Part shown: positions 34,258-43,448 of the stretch, in pieces | Layout of the letters: each line of letters starts with the position of its first letter | Numbering within the stretch: the first letter of the stretch is position 1 | Assembly (NCBI GenBank): GCA_963812775.1 | Contig: CAWEWH010000009.1 | Coordinates: 496,001-560,000, forward strand | Length of the DNA: 64,000 bases | Direction of reading: 5' to 3' | Source: CAWEWH01 sp963812775 | GTDB lineage: Bacteria; Pseudomonadota; Alphaproteobacteria; Rhizobiales; Beijerinckiaceae | Notes under the pieces: generated by a model | What the model was told of the DNA's origin: nothing | What the model saw: the letters and a program-made list of their open reading frames with translations, nothing else | Database searches by the model: none | Program-made: the position numbers and the translations under genes

Positions 34258-34827
34258 TCAGCCCGGGAGAAGGACGCTATCCACGACGTGGATGACGCCA
34301 TTGCTCTGGTTCACGTCACCGATGGTGACCGACGACTTGCCGCCCTTGGCGTCGACGATCCACAGCTTGTTGCCGTCGAGCATGACGGTGATCGAGCCGC
34401 CCTGCACGGTCTTCAGGGTGGCCTTGCCGCCGCCCGCCTTGACCTGCGACATGAGATCAGCGGCCGAGAGCTTGCCGGCCACCACGTGATAGGTCAGCAC
34501 GGCGGTGAGGTCCGGCTTCTTCTCCGGCTTCAGCAGCGTCTCGACCGTGCCGGCCGGCAGCTTCTCGAAGGCCTTGTTGACGGGCGCGAACACCGTGAAG
34601 GGTCCGGCCGACTGCAGCGTGTCGACGAGGCCGGCGGCCTTCACGGCGGCCACGAGGGTGGTGTGGTCCTTCGAGTTCACCGCGTTCTGGACGATGTTCT
34701 TCGACGGGAACATGGGGGCGCCGCCGACCTCGACGGTCGTTTCGGCAAGCGCCGGGATGGATGTGGCGACCCCCAGGGTCCCCAAGCTGAGCGCGGCAGC
34801 GAGCGCCGCATAACCGATGCGGTTCAT
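34258..34827 (-). CDS. Secreted fasciclin-domain protein
   Basis: This 189-residue protein has a signal peptide (about 29 residues, ending IPALAET) and one FAS1 domain. The two conserved FAS1 blocks are visible: GPFTVFAPVNKAFEKLPAGT and LTYHVVAGKLSAADL, and the domain ends GVIHVVDSVLLPG. FAS1 proteins mediate adhesion at the cell surface or in the periplasm. It is monocistronic with its own terminator. Confidence 0.93.
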   Translation of the reverse strand: MNRIGYAALAAALSLGTLGVATSIPALAETTVEVGGAPMFPSKNIVQNAVNSKDHTTLVAAVKAAGLVDTLQSAGPFTVFAPVNKAFEKLPAGTVETLLKPEKKPDLTAVLTYHVVAGKLSAADLMSQVKAGGGKATLKTVQGGSITVMLDGNKLWIVDAKGGKSSVTIGDVNQSNGVIHVVDSVLLPG

Positions 34828-35158
34828 GGTTGAGCCTCTCTTGTCGACGTTTTGGCCAATGGCCGGTTGCGCGACGGCCCGCCCAGCAATCGCCGGAGCA
34901 AGCCTCGCGTTAGGTCCTACGGGGCGGCCAAAGCGAAAGTTTCAGCTATTCCGGCAACCGATCGTTGATCGTCCCGGCGGCCCCAGGCCAGCCGGCGTGT
35001 TGCCTTTGCGTTTCCCCGCCCGTGGCCTACATCTCGCCCCATGAACGGCCGCGCGAACTCAAGAGCTTCCCCCCGAGGCCAAGGACCTCGAGGAGACGGG
35101 GGCGGAAGCCGAAGAGCAGAGCGTCGAGGCCACGTCCGGTGTCGACTTCGACATCGAC

Positions 35159-37054
35159 GTGGAGGCGACGCCCGCCTCCCTGCGGGCCGGCGCCGAGGTC
35201 ATCCGCCGCTTCTGGAAGACGCTGCCCAATGCGCCGGGCGTCTACCGCATGATCGACGGCAATGGCGACGTGCTCTATGTCGGCAAGGCGCGCAGCCTCA
35301 AGGCCCGTGTCGCCAACTATGCCCGCGGCATCGGCCACGGCGGCGGCCGCACGACGCGCATGATCGCCGAGACCGCCGCCATGGAGTTCGTCACCACGGC
35401 GACCGAGACCGAGGCGCTGCTGCTCGAGGCGAACCTCATCAAGCAGCTCAGGCCGCGCTACAACGTGCTGCTGCGCGACGACAAGTCGTTCCCCTACATC
35501 CTGGTGACCGGCGACCACGTCTCGCCGCAGATTGCCAAGCATCGCGGCTCTCGCGCCCGCAAAGGCGACTATTACGGGCCCTTCGCCAGCGTCTGGGCGG
35601 TGAACCGCACCATCAATGCCCTGCAGCGCGCCTTCCTGCTGCGCTCATGCTCGGACAGCTATTACGAGAACCGCACGCGGCCCTGCCTGCTCTACCAGAT
35701 CAAGCGCTGCGCCGGCCCCTGCACGGGCGAGATCTCGCACACCGAATATGCGGCGCTCGTCGACGAGGCGAAGGAGTTCCTGTCCGGCAAGAGCTCGGCC
35801 GTGAAGCGCCGCCTCGCCGCCGAGATGGAGACCGCTTCCACCAACCTCGAATTCGAGCGCGCCGCGCGCTACCGCGATCGTCTCGCCGGCCTGTCGGCCG
35901 TCCAGGCAAGCCAGGACATCAACCCGCAATCGGTCGAGGAGGCGGACGTGTTCGCCCTCGACGAGCAGGCCGGGCAGTTCTGCGTGCAGGTGTTCTTCTT
36001 CCGCAATTGCCAGAACTGGGGCAACCGCGCCTATTTCCCCAAGGCCGACAAGTCGCACACGCCCGGCGAGGTGCTCGCCTCCTTCGTGGCGCAGTTCTAC
36101 GACGACAAGCCCACCCCACGCCTCGTGCTCCTGTCGCACACCTTCGACGACCAGGCGCTGCTCGAGGAGGCGCTGAGCGTCAAGGCGGGACGGCGCACCG
36201 AGCTTCTGGTGCCCAAGCGCGGCGAAAAGCGCGATCTCGTCGAGCACGCGGCGCGCAACGCCAAGGAGGCGCTCGGCCGGCGCCTCGCCGACACGGCCTC
36301 GCAGCAGAAGCTGCTCGCCTCGTTGGGCCAGGCCTTCGGGCTCGCGAAACCGCCGCGGCGCATCGAGGTCTACGACAACTCGCACATCATGGGCGCGAAC
36401 GCGGTGGGCGCGCTCGTCGTCGCCGGCCAGGGCGGCTTCATGAAGCAGCACTACCGCACCTTCAACATCAAGTCGGAAGAGCTCACCCCAGGCGACGACT
36501 ACGGCATGATGCGCGAGGTGCTGCGGCGGCGCTTTGCGCGCCTCCTCAAGGAGGCGCCGCGCGAGGCGGCCGAAACCCTCGCCAAGGACGAGTTCCCCGT
36601 CTGGCCCGATCTCGTCATCATCGACGGCGGCCGCGGCCAGCTCGATGCCGCCCGCACGACGCTCGAGGAGCTCGGCGTCAAGGACGTGGCGCTGGTCGGC
36701 ATCGCCAAGGGGCCGGACCGCGATGCCGGGCGTGAGAGCTTCTTCGTGCCGGGCAAGCCGCCCTTCAAGCTCGCGCCGCGAGACCCGGCGCTCTATTTCG
36801 TGCAGCGGCTGCGGGACGAGGCGCACCGTTTCGCCATCGGCACGCACCGCGCCAAGCGCAAGCGCGAGCTGACCAAGAGTCCCCTCGACGAGATCGCCGG
36901 CATCGGCCCATCGCGCAAGCGCGCGCTGCTCCTGCATTTCGGCACCGCCAAGGCGGTGGCCCGCGCCTCGCTCGAGGATTTGATGGGCGCCCCCGGCGTC
37001 AACGCGGCGAGCGCCAAGGCAGTCTACAATTTCTTCCATGACAAGGCCGGTTAG
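35159..37054 (+). CDS. uvrC: Excinuclease ABC subunit C
   Basis: UvrC makes both incisions in nucleotide excision repair after UvrA and UvrB mark a lesion. The GIY-YIG nuclease begins NAPGVYRMIDGNGDVLYVGK. A UVR segment (ASTNLEFERAARYRDRLAGL), the RNase H-like nuclease (YDNSHIMGANAVGALVV, then IIDGGRGQLDAA) and the C-terminal helix-hairpin-helix (IAGIGPSRKRALLLHFG) follow. GTG 35159 is the first in-frame start. An ATG at 35041 would join the frame, adding an acidic leader, if one base near 35057 were removed, so the true N-terminus is uncertain. Confidence 0.95.
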   Translation: MEATPASLRAGAEVIRRFWKTLPNAPGVYRMIDGNGDVLYVGKARSLKARVANYARGIGHGGGRTTRMIAETAAMEFVTTATETEALLLEANLIKQLRPRYNVLLRDDKSFPYILVTGDHVSPQIAKHRGSRARKGDYYGPFASVWAVNRTINALQRAFLLRSCSDSYYENRTRPCLLYQIKRCAGPCTGEISHTEYAALVDEAKEFLSGKSSAVKRRLAAEMETASTNLEFERAARYRDRLAGLSAVQASQDINPQSVEEADVFALDEQAGQFCVQVFFFRNCQNWGNRAYFPKADKSHTPGEVLASFVAQFYDDKPTPRLVLLSHTFDDQALLEEALSVKAGRRTELLVPKRGEKRDLVEHAARNAKEALGRRLADTASQQKLLASLGQAFGLAKPPRRIEVYDNSHIMGANAVGALVVAGQGGFMKQHYRTFNIKSEELTPGDDYGMMREVLRRRFARLLKEAPREAAETLAKDEFPVWPDLVIIDGGRGQLDAARTTLEELGVKDVALVGIAKGPDRDAGRESFFVPGKPPFKLAPRDPALYFVQRLRDEAHRFAIGTHRAKRKRELTKSPLDEIAGIGPSRKRALLLHFGTAKAVARASLEDLMGAPGVNAASAKAVYNFFHDKAG

Positions 37055-37167
37055 CGCATGAATCCGAGGAGTTGCCGACCTTTCGCATCGAGGTCACGCG
37101 CCCCCGGGGGCGCCGCGCGCAAACGCCCGTTGACGCTATGGGCGACGGCATGTTTCCTCGGGCGCAA

Positions 37168-37770
37168 ATGAGCATCACCACCCCCCGGCGGGCTTCGAAG
37201 GCGCTCAACCTCGCCAACATCCTGACCTACGGCCGGCTGCTCGCCGTGCCGGTGGTGGTGACCTGCCTCTACTGGCCGACCGAGAACTGGGTGCGCTGGT
37301 TGGCGCTCGGCGTCTTCATCGCGGCCGGCGTGACCGATTTCCTCGACGGCTGGGTGGCGCGCGCCTGGTCGCAGCAATCGGTCATGGGCCGCATGCTCGA
37401 CCCCATCGCCGACAAGGTGCTGGTCGCCGCCTCGCTGTTGATGCTGGTGGCCGACCACACCATCGAGGGCTGGAGCCTGATAGCTGCCATCATCATCCTG
37501 TGCCGCGAGATCCTGGTGTCGGGCCTGCGCGAATTCCTGGCGGAACTGCGCGTCAGCATACCGGTCACCACCGTCGCCAAATGGAAGACGACGCTGCAGC
37601 TCGTCGCCATCGGCTTCCTCATCGCCGGGCCGGCCGGCGACGCCATCCTGCCGGCCACCACGCAGATCGGCATCGCGCTCTTGTGGATCGCCGCCATCCT
37701 GACGCTCTATACCGGCTGGGACTATATGAAGGCCGGCATCCGCCACCTCGTCGAGGAGGACGGACCATGA
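37168..37770 (+). CDS. pgsA: CDP-diacylglycerol-glycerol-3-phosphate 3-phosphatidyltransferase
   Basis: PgsA makes phosphatidylglycerophosphate, the precursor of phosphatidylglycerol, in the inner membrane. The CDP-alcohol phosphotransferase motif (D-G-x2-A-R-x8-G-x3-D-x3-D) is seen as FLDGWVARAWSQQSVMGRML followed by DPIADK. NLANILTYGRLLAVPVVV is the usual N-terminus. ATG 37168 gives the standard 200 residues; upstream in-frame starts (37138, 37072) would add an atypical arginine-rich leader. The stop overlaps the moaD start. Confidence 0.93.
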   Translation: MSITTPRRASKALNLANILTYGRLLAVPVVVTCLYWPTENWVRWLALGVFIAAGVTDFLDGWVARAWSQQSVMGRMLDPIADKVLVAASLLMLVADHTIEGWSLIAAIIILCREILVSGLREFLAELRVSIPVTTVAKWKTTLQLVAIGFLIAGPAGDAILPATTQIGIALLWIAAILTLYTGWDYMKAGIRHLVEEDGP

Positions 37771-38018
37771 AGCTCGTCTATTTCGCCTGGGTGCGCGAGC
37801 GGGTCGGCAAGCCCGAGGAGGAGATCGTGCTGCCGCCGGGCCTGGCGACAGTGGAAGACCTGGTGGGCTGGCTCAAGGGGCGCGGGGAGGAATACGCACA
37901 CGCCTTCGAGAACCCGAAGATCGTCCGCGCCGCCATCGACCGCAGGCACGTCAAGCCGGACGCGGCAATCGCCGGGGCGCGCGAGATCGCCTTCTTCCCG
38001 CCGATGACGGGCGGCTGA
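37767..38018 (+). CDS. moaD: Molybdopterin synthase sulphur carrier subunit
   Basis: This 83-residue ubiquitin-fold protein ends in the diagnostic Gly-Gly (FFPPMTGG), the C-terminus that is thiocarboxylated and donates sulphur to precursor Z. The KLVYFAWVRERVGKPEEEIV start is typical. The ATG overlaps the pgsA stop and moaE follows after 3 nt, so the three genes are coupled. Confidence 0.95.
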   Translation: MKLVYFAWVRERVGKPEEEIVLPPGLATVEDLVGWLKGRGEEYAHAFENPKIVRAAIDRRHVKPDAAIAGAREIAFFPPMTGG

Positions 38019-38021
38019 CCA

Positions 38022-38471
38022 ATGGCCACCATCCGCATCCAGCGCGAGGATTTCGATGCCGGTCGCGAAGCCGAGGCCCTGACGGCCGGGCGCACCGACA
38101 TCGGCGCCGTCGTCACCTTCGCGGGGCTCTGCCGCGACGAGGCCGGCGCGCTGGCGGCGCTCGAATTGGAGCACTATCCCGGCATGGCCGAGGAGGAGAT
38201 CGGCCGCATCGCCGCCGAGGCCGAGGCGCGCTGGCCGCTGATGGGCCTCACCGTCATCCACCGCCACGGCAAGCTTGCGCCGGGCGCGCAGATCGTGCTC
38301 GTCGCCGCCGCCTCCGCCCACCGCGCCGCCGCCTTCGAGGCGGCGAGCTTCCTCATGGACTATCTCAAGACGCGGGCGCCGTTCTGGAAGAAGGAGCACC
38401 GCGCCGACGCGCGCCATGCGCAATGGGTCGAGGCGCGCGGCGAGGATGACGACGCGGCGCGACGCTGGTAG
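38022..38471 (+). CDS. moaE: Molybdopterin synthase catalytic subunit
   Basis: This 149-residue protein pairs with MoaD to form molybdopterin. TDIGAVVTFAGLCRDEAGAL and LELEHYPGMAEEEI match the family. The active-site region VIHRHGKLAPGAQIVLVAAA and the conserved lysines of LKTRAPFWKKEH are present. Direct linkage with moaD supports function. Confidence 0.96.
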   Translation: MATIRIQREDFDAGREAEALTAGRTDIGAVVTFAGLCRDEAGALAALELEHYPGMAEEEIGRIAAEAEARWPLMGLTVIHRHGKLAPGAQIVLVAAASAHRAAAFEAASFLMDYLKTRAPFWKKEHRADARHAQWVEARGEDDDAARRW

Positions 38472-38483
38472 AGCCGGGGCACC

Positions 38484-39437
38484 ATGGCCTCATCCCTGCT
38501 CACCACCGACACACGGGGCGTCTATGCGATAGCCCCGACGCCCTTCACCGAGGCGGGTGCCATCGACGTGGCCTCCACCGACCGCATGGTCGACTTCTAT
38601 CGCGCCGCGAACGTCGACGGCATCACCATCCTCGGCATCATGGGCGAAGCCCCGAAGCTGACCGAGGAGGAGGCCATCGGCTTCGTCGGACAGGTGGTGA
38701 AGCGCGCCGGGCTGCCGATCATCGTCGGCGTCAGCGCCCCGGGCTTCGCGGCCATGCGGTCGCTGGCGCAAGCCGCGATGAAGCTCGGCGCCGCCGGCGT
38801 CATGATCGCGCCGCCGCCGTCGCTGCGCACGGACGACCAGATCGTCGGCTATTACGCGCAGGCCGTCGAGGCCATCGGCCGCGACCTGCCGTTCGTCATC
38901 CAGGACTATCCGCTCAGCATCGGCGTCGTCATGACACCGGCCGTCATCCGCCGCATCGTCATGGACAATCCCTCCTGCGTGATGCTGAAGCACGAGGACT
39001 GGCCGGGGCTCGAGAAAATCTCGGCGCTGCGCACCTTCCAGAAGGACGGCTCGCTCCGACCCATCAGCATCCTCACCGGCAACGGCGCGCTCTTCCTCGA
39101 CTTCGAGATGGAGCGCGGCGCCGACGGCGCCATGACCGGCTATTGCTTCCCGGAGTTGCTCGTCGACGTGGTGCGGCTGACGCGCGACGGCAAGCGCGAG
39201 GCTGCCCACGACTTGTTCGACGCGCATCTGCCGCTCATCCGCTACGAGCAGCAGCCCGGCGTCGGACTGGCGGTGCGCAAATACGTGCTCAGGCGGCGCG
39301 GCGCCATCGCGTCGGATGCGCAGCGCAAGCCCGCCGGCCTGCTGTCGGCGCCCGCCAGGGCGGAGGTGGATTTCCTGCTTGAGCGCCTCGCTCGCCACGA
39401 TCGGCGCGCCCAGAACCTCGTCAAGGCACTCGCCTGA
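38484..39437 (+). CDS. Dihydrodipicolinate synthase/N-acetylneuraminate lyase family protein
   Basis: This 317-residue class I aldolase has the family glycine-rich motif as GIMGEAPKLTEEE, the catalytic tyrosine in IQDYPLS (about 137) and the Schiff-base lysine in CVMLKHEDWPG (about 167). Members cleave or form bonds to pyruvate, so the true substrate could be a sugar acid or hydroxyproline derivative rather than aspartate semialdehyde. It lies 1 nt before a FAD-dependent oxidase gene, hinting at a shared catabolic route for a hydroxy or keto acid. Confidence 0.88.
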   Translation: MASSLLTTDTRGVYAIAPTPFTEAGAIDVASTDRMVDFYRAANVDGITILGIMGEAPKLTEEEAIGFVGQVVKRAGLPIIVGVSAPGFAAMRSLAQAAMKLGAAGVMIAPPPSLRTDDQIVGYYAQAVEAIGRDLPFVIQDYPLSIGVVMTPAVIRRIVMDNPSCVMLKHEDWPGLEKISALRTFQKDGSLRPISILTGNGALFLDFEMERGADGAMTGYCFPELLVDVVRLTRDGKREAAHDLFDAHLPLIRYEQQPGVGLAVRKYVLRRRGAIASDAQRKPAGLLSAPARAEVDFLLERLARHDRRAQNLVKALA

Positions 39438-39438
39438 C

Positions 39439-40557
39439 ATGGCCGACATCGACGCCATCGTCATCGGGGCCGGCGTCATCGGGCTCGCGGTGGCGCGGCA
39501 GCTGGCGCTCGCCGGCCAAAGCGTCATCGTGCTGGAGGCGGCGGACGCCATCGGCACGGAAACCTCGTCGCGCAATTCCGGCGTCATCCATGCCGGCATT
39601 TACTATCCTAACGGCAGCCTCAAGGCGAAGTACTGCGTCGAGGGCAAGGCACGGCTCTACGACTATTGTGACCAGCACGGCGTTCCCTACCGGCGCTGCG
39701 GCAAGCTCATCGTCGCGACCGACGCGGCCGAGCTCGCGGCCCTTGAGAAGCTCTGTGCGGTGGGCCGGGCCAACGGCGTCGACGATCTTGTCATGATCTC
39801 GGCGGCCGATGCGCTGGCCATGGAGCCGGCGCTCAAGACGGTGGGCGCCGTGCTCTCGCCGTCGACCGGCATCATCGACGGCCATGCCTACATGCTGGCG
39901 CTGCAGGGCGACGCCGAGGCGGCCGGTGCCACCGTGGCGTTCCTGACGCCGTTCGAGCGCGCTGAGCGCGCCGGCGAAGAGCTGGTGGTGTCGGCCGGCG
40001 GCGCCGAGCCCATGGAGGTATCGGCGCGGACCCTCGTCAACACCGCCGGGCTCGGCGCCTCGAAGATGGCGCGGCGCATCGCCGGCCTTGACGCCGCGCT
40101 CATCCCGGAGACGCGCTACGCCAAGGGCAACTATTTCGTGCTCACGGGCCGCGTGCCGTTCACCCGGCTCATCTATCCGGCGCCGCATACGCACGGGCTC
40201 GGCGTGCACCTCACCCTCGACATGGGCGGCCAGGCGCGCTTCGGTCCGGACGTGGAATGGGTCGAGCAAGTGGACTATTCGGTCGACGAGCGGCGATGCG
40301 AGGGCTTCGTCGAGGCCATCCGCCGCTTTTGGCCCGGCATGCCTGAGGGCGCGCTGGCGCCCGGCTATGCGGGCGTGCGGCCGAAGCTCGGCGGGCCGAG
40401 CGACCCGGCTGGCGATTTCCGCATCGACGGCCCGGAGCGTCACGGCGTCCCCGGGCTCGTCAATCTCTACGGCATCGAGAGCCCCGGCCTCACCTCCTCC
40501 CTCGCCATCGCGCGCGAGGTGGCAGCGCGGCTGGGCGTGAGGGGAGCATCGCAATGA
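39439..40557 (+). CDS. FAD-dependent oxidoreductase, L-2-hydroxyglutarate oxidase-like
   Basis: This 372-residue DAO-family flavoprotein has the dinucleotide-binding motif AIVIGAGVIGLAVARQLAL at its N-terminus and the ARNSGVIHAGIYY-type segment (SSRNSGVIHAGIYYPNGSLK) characteristic of LhgO/L2HGDH relatives. A C-terminal FAD contact NLYGIESPGLTSSLAIA is also present. It would oxidise a 2-hydroxy acid to the 2-keto acid. Start ATG 39439 follows the upstream stop by 1 nt and the stop overlaps the next gene. Confidence 0.88.
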   Translation: MADIDAIVIGAGVIGLAVARQLALAGQSVIVLEAADAIGTETSSRNSGVIHAGIYYPNGSLKAKYCVEGKARLYDYCDQHGVPYRRCGKLIVATDAAELAALEKLCAVGRANGVDDLVMISAADALAMEPALKTVGAVLSPSTGIIDGHAYMLALQGDAEAAGATVAFLTPFERAERAGEELVVSAGGAEPMEVSARTLVNTAGLGASKMARRIAGLDAALIPETRYAKGNYFVLTGRVPFTRLIYPAPHTHGLGVHLTLDMGGQARFGPDVEWVEQVDYSVDERRCEGFVEAIRRFWPGMPEGALAPGYAGVRPKLGGPSDPAGDFRIDGPERHGVPGLVNLYGIESPGLTSSLAIAREVAARLGVRGASQ

Positions 40558-41048
40558 AAACTTTCGCGGCAATATTCGCCCTGACAGTGGTCTTTGCCGG
40601 GCGCGCCGATGCACAGCCGGCTTCGACGCCCGACGGCATGATCCGGGCCATCTACCGGACGTACGAGATCGACAACGTCAAAGGCACCATCAAGGATGTG
40701 GCAAGCCGCCGTCTCAAGCGGCTGATCGAGGCGGACGCGAATGCGACGCCGAAGGGCGAGATCGGCAAGCTCGACTTCGACGTGTTCGTCAACGGCAACG
40801 ACTTCAAGGTGTCGCGGGTGCGCGTGCGGGTTCAGCCGCCGCCCGACGACAAGCCGAAGGTGCCCGACCGCGCCAAGGTGCAGGCGACCTTCATCAGCCT
40901 GAAGAAGGCGCACGAGATCGTCTTCGACATGGTGCGCGAAGGCGGCCAGTGGAAGATCGATGACGCCTCATCGATGATTGGGGAGAAGTGGACCTTGACG
41001 AAGATCCTGACGGCCAAGCCGGAAGCCACCGGGGCCGGCAAGAAATAG
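40554..41048 (+). CDS. Secreted DUF3828-like protein
   Basis: This 164-residue protein has a signal peptide (cleavage near GRADAQP). The domain pattern fits DUF3828: PDGMIRAIYRTYEID, LKRLIEAD, KLDFDVFVNGNDF and a final VFDMVREGGQWKIDDASS. The family is thought to adopt an NTF2/cystatin-like fold without a known function. Its ATG overlaps the stop of the FAD oxidoreductase gene, so it is in that operon. Confidence 0.78.
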   Translation: MKTFAAIFALTVVFAGRADAQPASTPDGMIRAIYRTYEIDNVKGTIKDVASRRLKRLIEADANATPKGEIGKLDFDVFVNGNDFKVSRVRVRVQPPPDDKPKVPDRAKVQATFISLKKAHEIVFDMVREGGQWKIDDASSMIGEKWTLTKILTAKPEATGAGKK

Positions 41049-41050
41049 TT

Positions 41051-41536
41051 CTACGCCCCCACCTCGCGCAACGTCAGGCCGGTGGCGGCGGCGATGTCCT
41101 GCAACAGCTTGGCGAAGTCGGCGAGGCGTCCGTTCGCCACCGCAAGCGCATGCACGCCGCCGCCCTTCAGCTTCATGACCGGCATGTAGGAGGCGACATC
41201 GCCCGCATATTGCACGAGCATCAAGCTGTCGACCATATCGAACGGATAGGTGCGGCTCTTGCGCGCAAAGCCAGCGACGCTGGCCTCGTGCGTCACCTGA
41301 CGGGTCGCGACATCAAACGTCGTCGTCACCATGCGTGGCAAGAGCAGGAACACCCCGAAGGCGGCGGCCGGCAGCCCGACGATCAGGCCGGTCCAATAGG
41401 CGAAGCCGCCGCGCGCCGCCTCGCTCAGCCAGCCGATCATCCAGAAGACGGCGAGCGCCAGCACCATGATGCCGAGCCAGGGGCCGCGGTGGCTCGACTG
41501 CAGGATCAGCTTGTCGCCCCGATGGGTGAGATCCAT
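41051..41536 (-). CDS. Two-helix membrane protein, paralogous family, copy 1
   Basis: This 161-residue protein has two transmembrane helices (about 20-38 and 45-67) and a C-terminal domain with PH-like strands (VTTTFDVATRQVTH, YPFDMVDSLMLVQY, VMKLKGGGVHALAVANGR). It is a paralogue of 45088-45573, with the same order of segments and conserved VTT-FD---QVTH, LKGG---LAV and ATGL. The function is unknown. It is convergent with the DUF3828 gene (2 nt gap). Confidence 0.7.
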   Translation of the reverse strand: MDLTHRGDKLILQSSHRGPWLGIMVLALAVFWMIGWLSEAARGGFAYWTGLIVGLPAAAFGVFLLLPRMVTTTFDVATRQVTHEASVAGFARKSRTYPFDMVDSLMLVQYAGDVASYMPVMKLKGGGVHALAVANGRLADFAKLLQDIAAATGLTLREVGA

Positions 41537-41636
41537 GGCTGATGGCTCTCATGGTAATGCGCGGGCTAGCAATTCATGCCAGTCTACGCCCACCCTTCGG
41601 GTGCGCGAATATCCTTTGATGCACGGAGGACGTCCC

Positions 41637-42338
41637 ATGTGCGCCAATTGCCGGCCCCCAGCGGTCTCGCGTCAATTCATCCTGGCCGGCGGGCTCGCGT
41701 TGGCGGCCACGCCGCGCGCCTGGGCGCAAGCGGCACCCGCCCCCAACGCCATCACCGGCGCCGAGGCGCTGAAGCGGATCATGGACGGCAACGCCCGCTA
41801 TGCGGCGAACACGACCCGCAACAAGGACCTATCGGCCGGCCGCGCCGCGCGTGCGGCGGCGCAATTTCCCATTGCGGCCATCCTGAGCTGCGCCAATTCC
41901 CGTCTCGCTCCCGAGCTCGCCTTCGACCAGGGGCCCGGCGAGCTGTTCGTCGTGCGTCTGGCCGGCAACTTCGTCAATGACGACGGCCTTGCCAGCATCG
42001 AGTACGGCGTGAAGTATCTCGGCGTGCCGCTGATCGTCGTGCTGGGCCACAGCAATTGCGGCGCCGTCAGTGCCGCTATCAAGTTCGTCAAGGAGGGCGC
42101 CGCGCTGCCTGGCCACCTGCCGGCGCTCGTCAATTCCATCAAACCGGCGGTGGACGCCGCGATGGCGCGCAAGCCCGCCGATCTCCTGGCGGACGCCACG
42201 GCCGAGAATGTCCGCCTCAACGTCAAACGGCTCACCGCCGCGGCACCGATCGTCGACGGCATGGTGAAGGACGGCAAGGTGAAAGTGGTCGGCGGCGTCT
42301 ATGATATCGCGACCGGCAAGGTCGCTCTGCTAGCCTAA
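41637..42338 (+). CDS. Beta-class carbonic anhydrase homologue with altered active site
   Basis: This 233-residue exported protein has a Tat-like signal (SRQFILAGGLALAATPRAWA). The beta-CA fold is clear: zinc ligands in the first cysteine motif and in LGHSNCGAV (His and Cys), and GELFVVRLAGNFVNDDGLAS. The catalytic dyad motif CxDxR reads CANSR (about residue 83): the aspartate codon is AAT. Normal enzymes use this Asp-Arg pair to gate the zinc, so activity may be reduced or changed. Start ATG 41637 follows ACGGAGGA. It may be an inactive or repurposed periplasmic zinc protein. Confidence 0.88.
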   Translation: MCANCRPPAVSRQFILAGGLALAATPRAWAQAAPAPNAITGAEALKRIMDGNARYAANTTRNKDLSAGRAARAAAQFPIAAILSCANSRLAPELAFDQGPGELFVVRLAGNFVNDDGLASIEYGVKYLGVPLIVVLGHSNCGAVSAAIKFVKEGAALPGHLPALVNSIKPAVDAAMARKPADLLADATAENVRLNVKRLTAAAPIVDGMVKDGKVKVVGGVYDIATGKVALLA

Positions 42339-42410
42339 AGAGCGACTGCATCGTATCGGCCGCCGCGACAACACTGGGCGGCGGGTCTCCATGGGCGAGC
42401 GTGATCAGCC

Positions 42411-43448
42411 TCAATAGGCTGCGCTGTGCTTCTCAAGGCTCTTCTTCAGGGCGTCGAGGACGGCCTTCGGATCATAGCCCGCCTTCCTCACGTCCGCTTC
42501 CCATTCGGCCTGCAGGGGCTCGGCCGCCTTGCGCCACTGCGCCACCTGCTCGGGGGTCAGCGAATAGATCTCGTGATCGGCCTGCGCCTTGATCTTGTTG
42601 CGGCCCTCCAACTCGAAATCCGCCCATGGCTCGGCGATGTTCTGCGCCCATTGCGGCGTGCAATGGTCGTCCATGACCTTCTTCTGCGCCGCCGACATGC
42701 CTTCGTACTTGGCCTTGTTGAGGGCCCACACCTGCTCGGTGACGTAGAAGGGCGAGTCCATGTGATACTTCACTGCCTTGTCGATGCCGAACAGCACCAC
42801 CGAGCCCCACGGGAAGGTGATGCCATCGGCGACGCCTTTGGCCAGCACGTCGCGCGCCTCCGGCGCCGAGGCCTGGACGTTGGTGCCGCCGAGCAGCGTG
42901 ATGAAGCGCGAGATGGTCGCGTTGGCGGGGCGCATGCGCACACCCTGCAGGTCGGCCGGCACCACCACTTTCTTGGTCCGCATGTGGATCGTGGCTGGAT
43001 CGTGCACGAACATCAGACAGTAGCGCACATCGGCCATCTCCTTGCCGGCGTACTGCCGATACCAGTCGTCGACCGCGGCACTGCCCGACTTGGCGTTGGC
43101 GAACTGAAACGGCAGCTCCATGGCGCCGACCACAGGGAAGCGTCCCGGCTCGTAGCCCGGATTGATGTGGCCGATATCGACGATGCCGTCACGCGTCATG
43201 TTGTAGTGGTCGAAAGCCTTGCCGAGCTGCTGGGCCGGAAAGATGGTGATGGTGATCGTGCCATTCGACGCCTTCTTGATCAACTCCACCCATGCTTCGG
43301 CCGCGGCATGCATCGGATGCGACGGCGGCACCCAATGCGAGAAGCGCAGCTCGACCGGCTTGTCCTGCGCCAGCGCCGCTCCAGCGGTGACGATCGTCGC
43401 GAGTACGGCGGCGAGCATGCTGGTGGCGTGCCTCAAATTGAATGTCAT
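42411..43448 (-). CDS. TRAP transporter substrate-binding protein, DctP family
   Basis: This 345-residue periplasmic receptor has a Sec signal peptide ending AGAALAQ. LRFSHWVPPSHPMHAAAEAW opens the mature domain. The ligand region VPADLQGVRMRPANATISRF contains the conserved arginine that binds a carboxylate. It differs from the receptor at 22.8 kb (Tat signal, other subfamily). No TRAP permease genes are adjacent. A perfect inverted repeat lies upstream, in the space shared with the next, divergent gene. Confidence 0.9.
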   Translation of the reverse strand: MTFNLRHATSMLAAVLATIVTAGAALAQDKPVELRFSHWVPPSHPMHAAAEAWVELIKKASNGTITITIFPAQQLGKAFDHYNMTRDGIVDIGHINPGYEPGRFPVVGAMELPFQFANAKSGSAAVDDWYRQYAGKEMADVRYCLMFVHDPATIHMRTKKVVVPADLQGVRMRPANATISRFITLLGGTNVQASAPEARDVLAKGVADGITFPWGSVVLFGIDKAVKYHMDSPFYVTEQVWALNKAKYEGMSAAQKKVMDDHCTPQWAQNIAEPWADFELEGRNKIKAQADHEIYSLTPEQVAQWRKAAEPLQAEWEADVRKAGYDPKAVLDALKKSLEKHSAAY

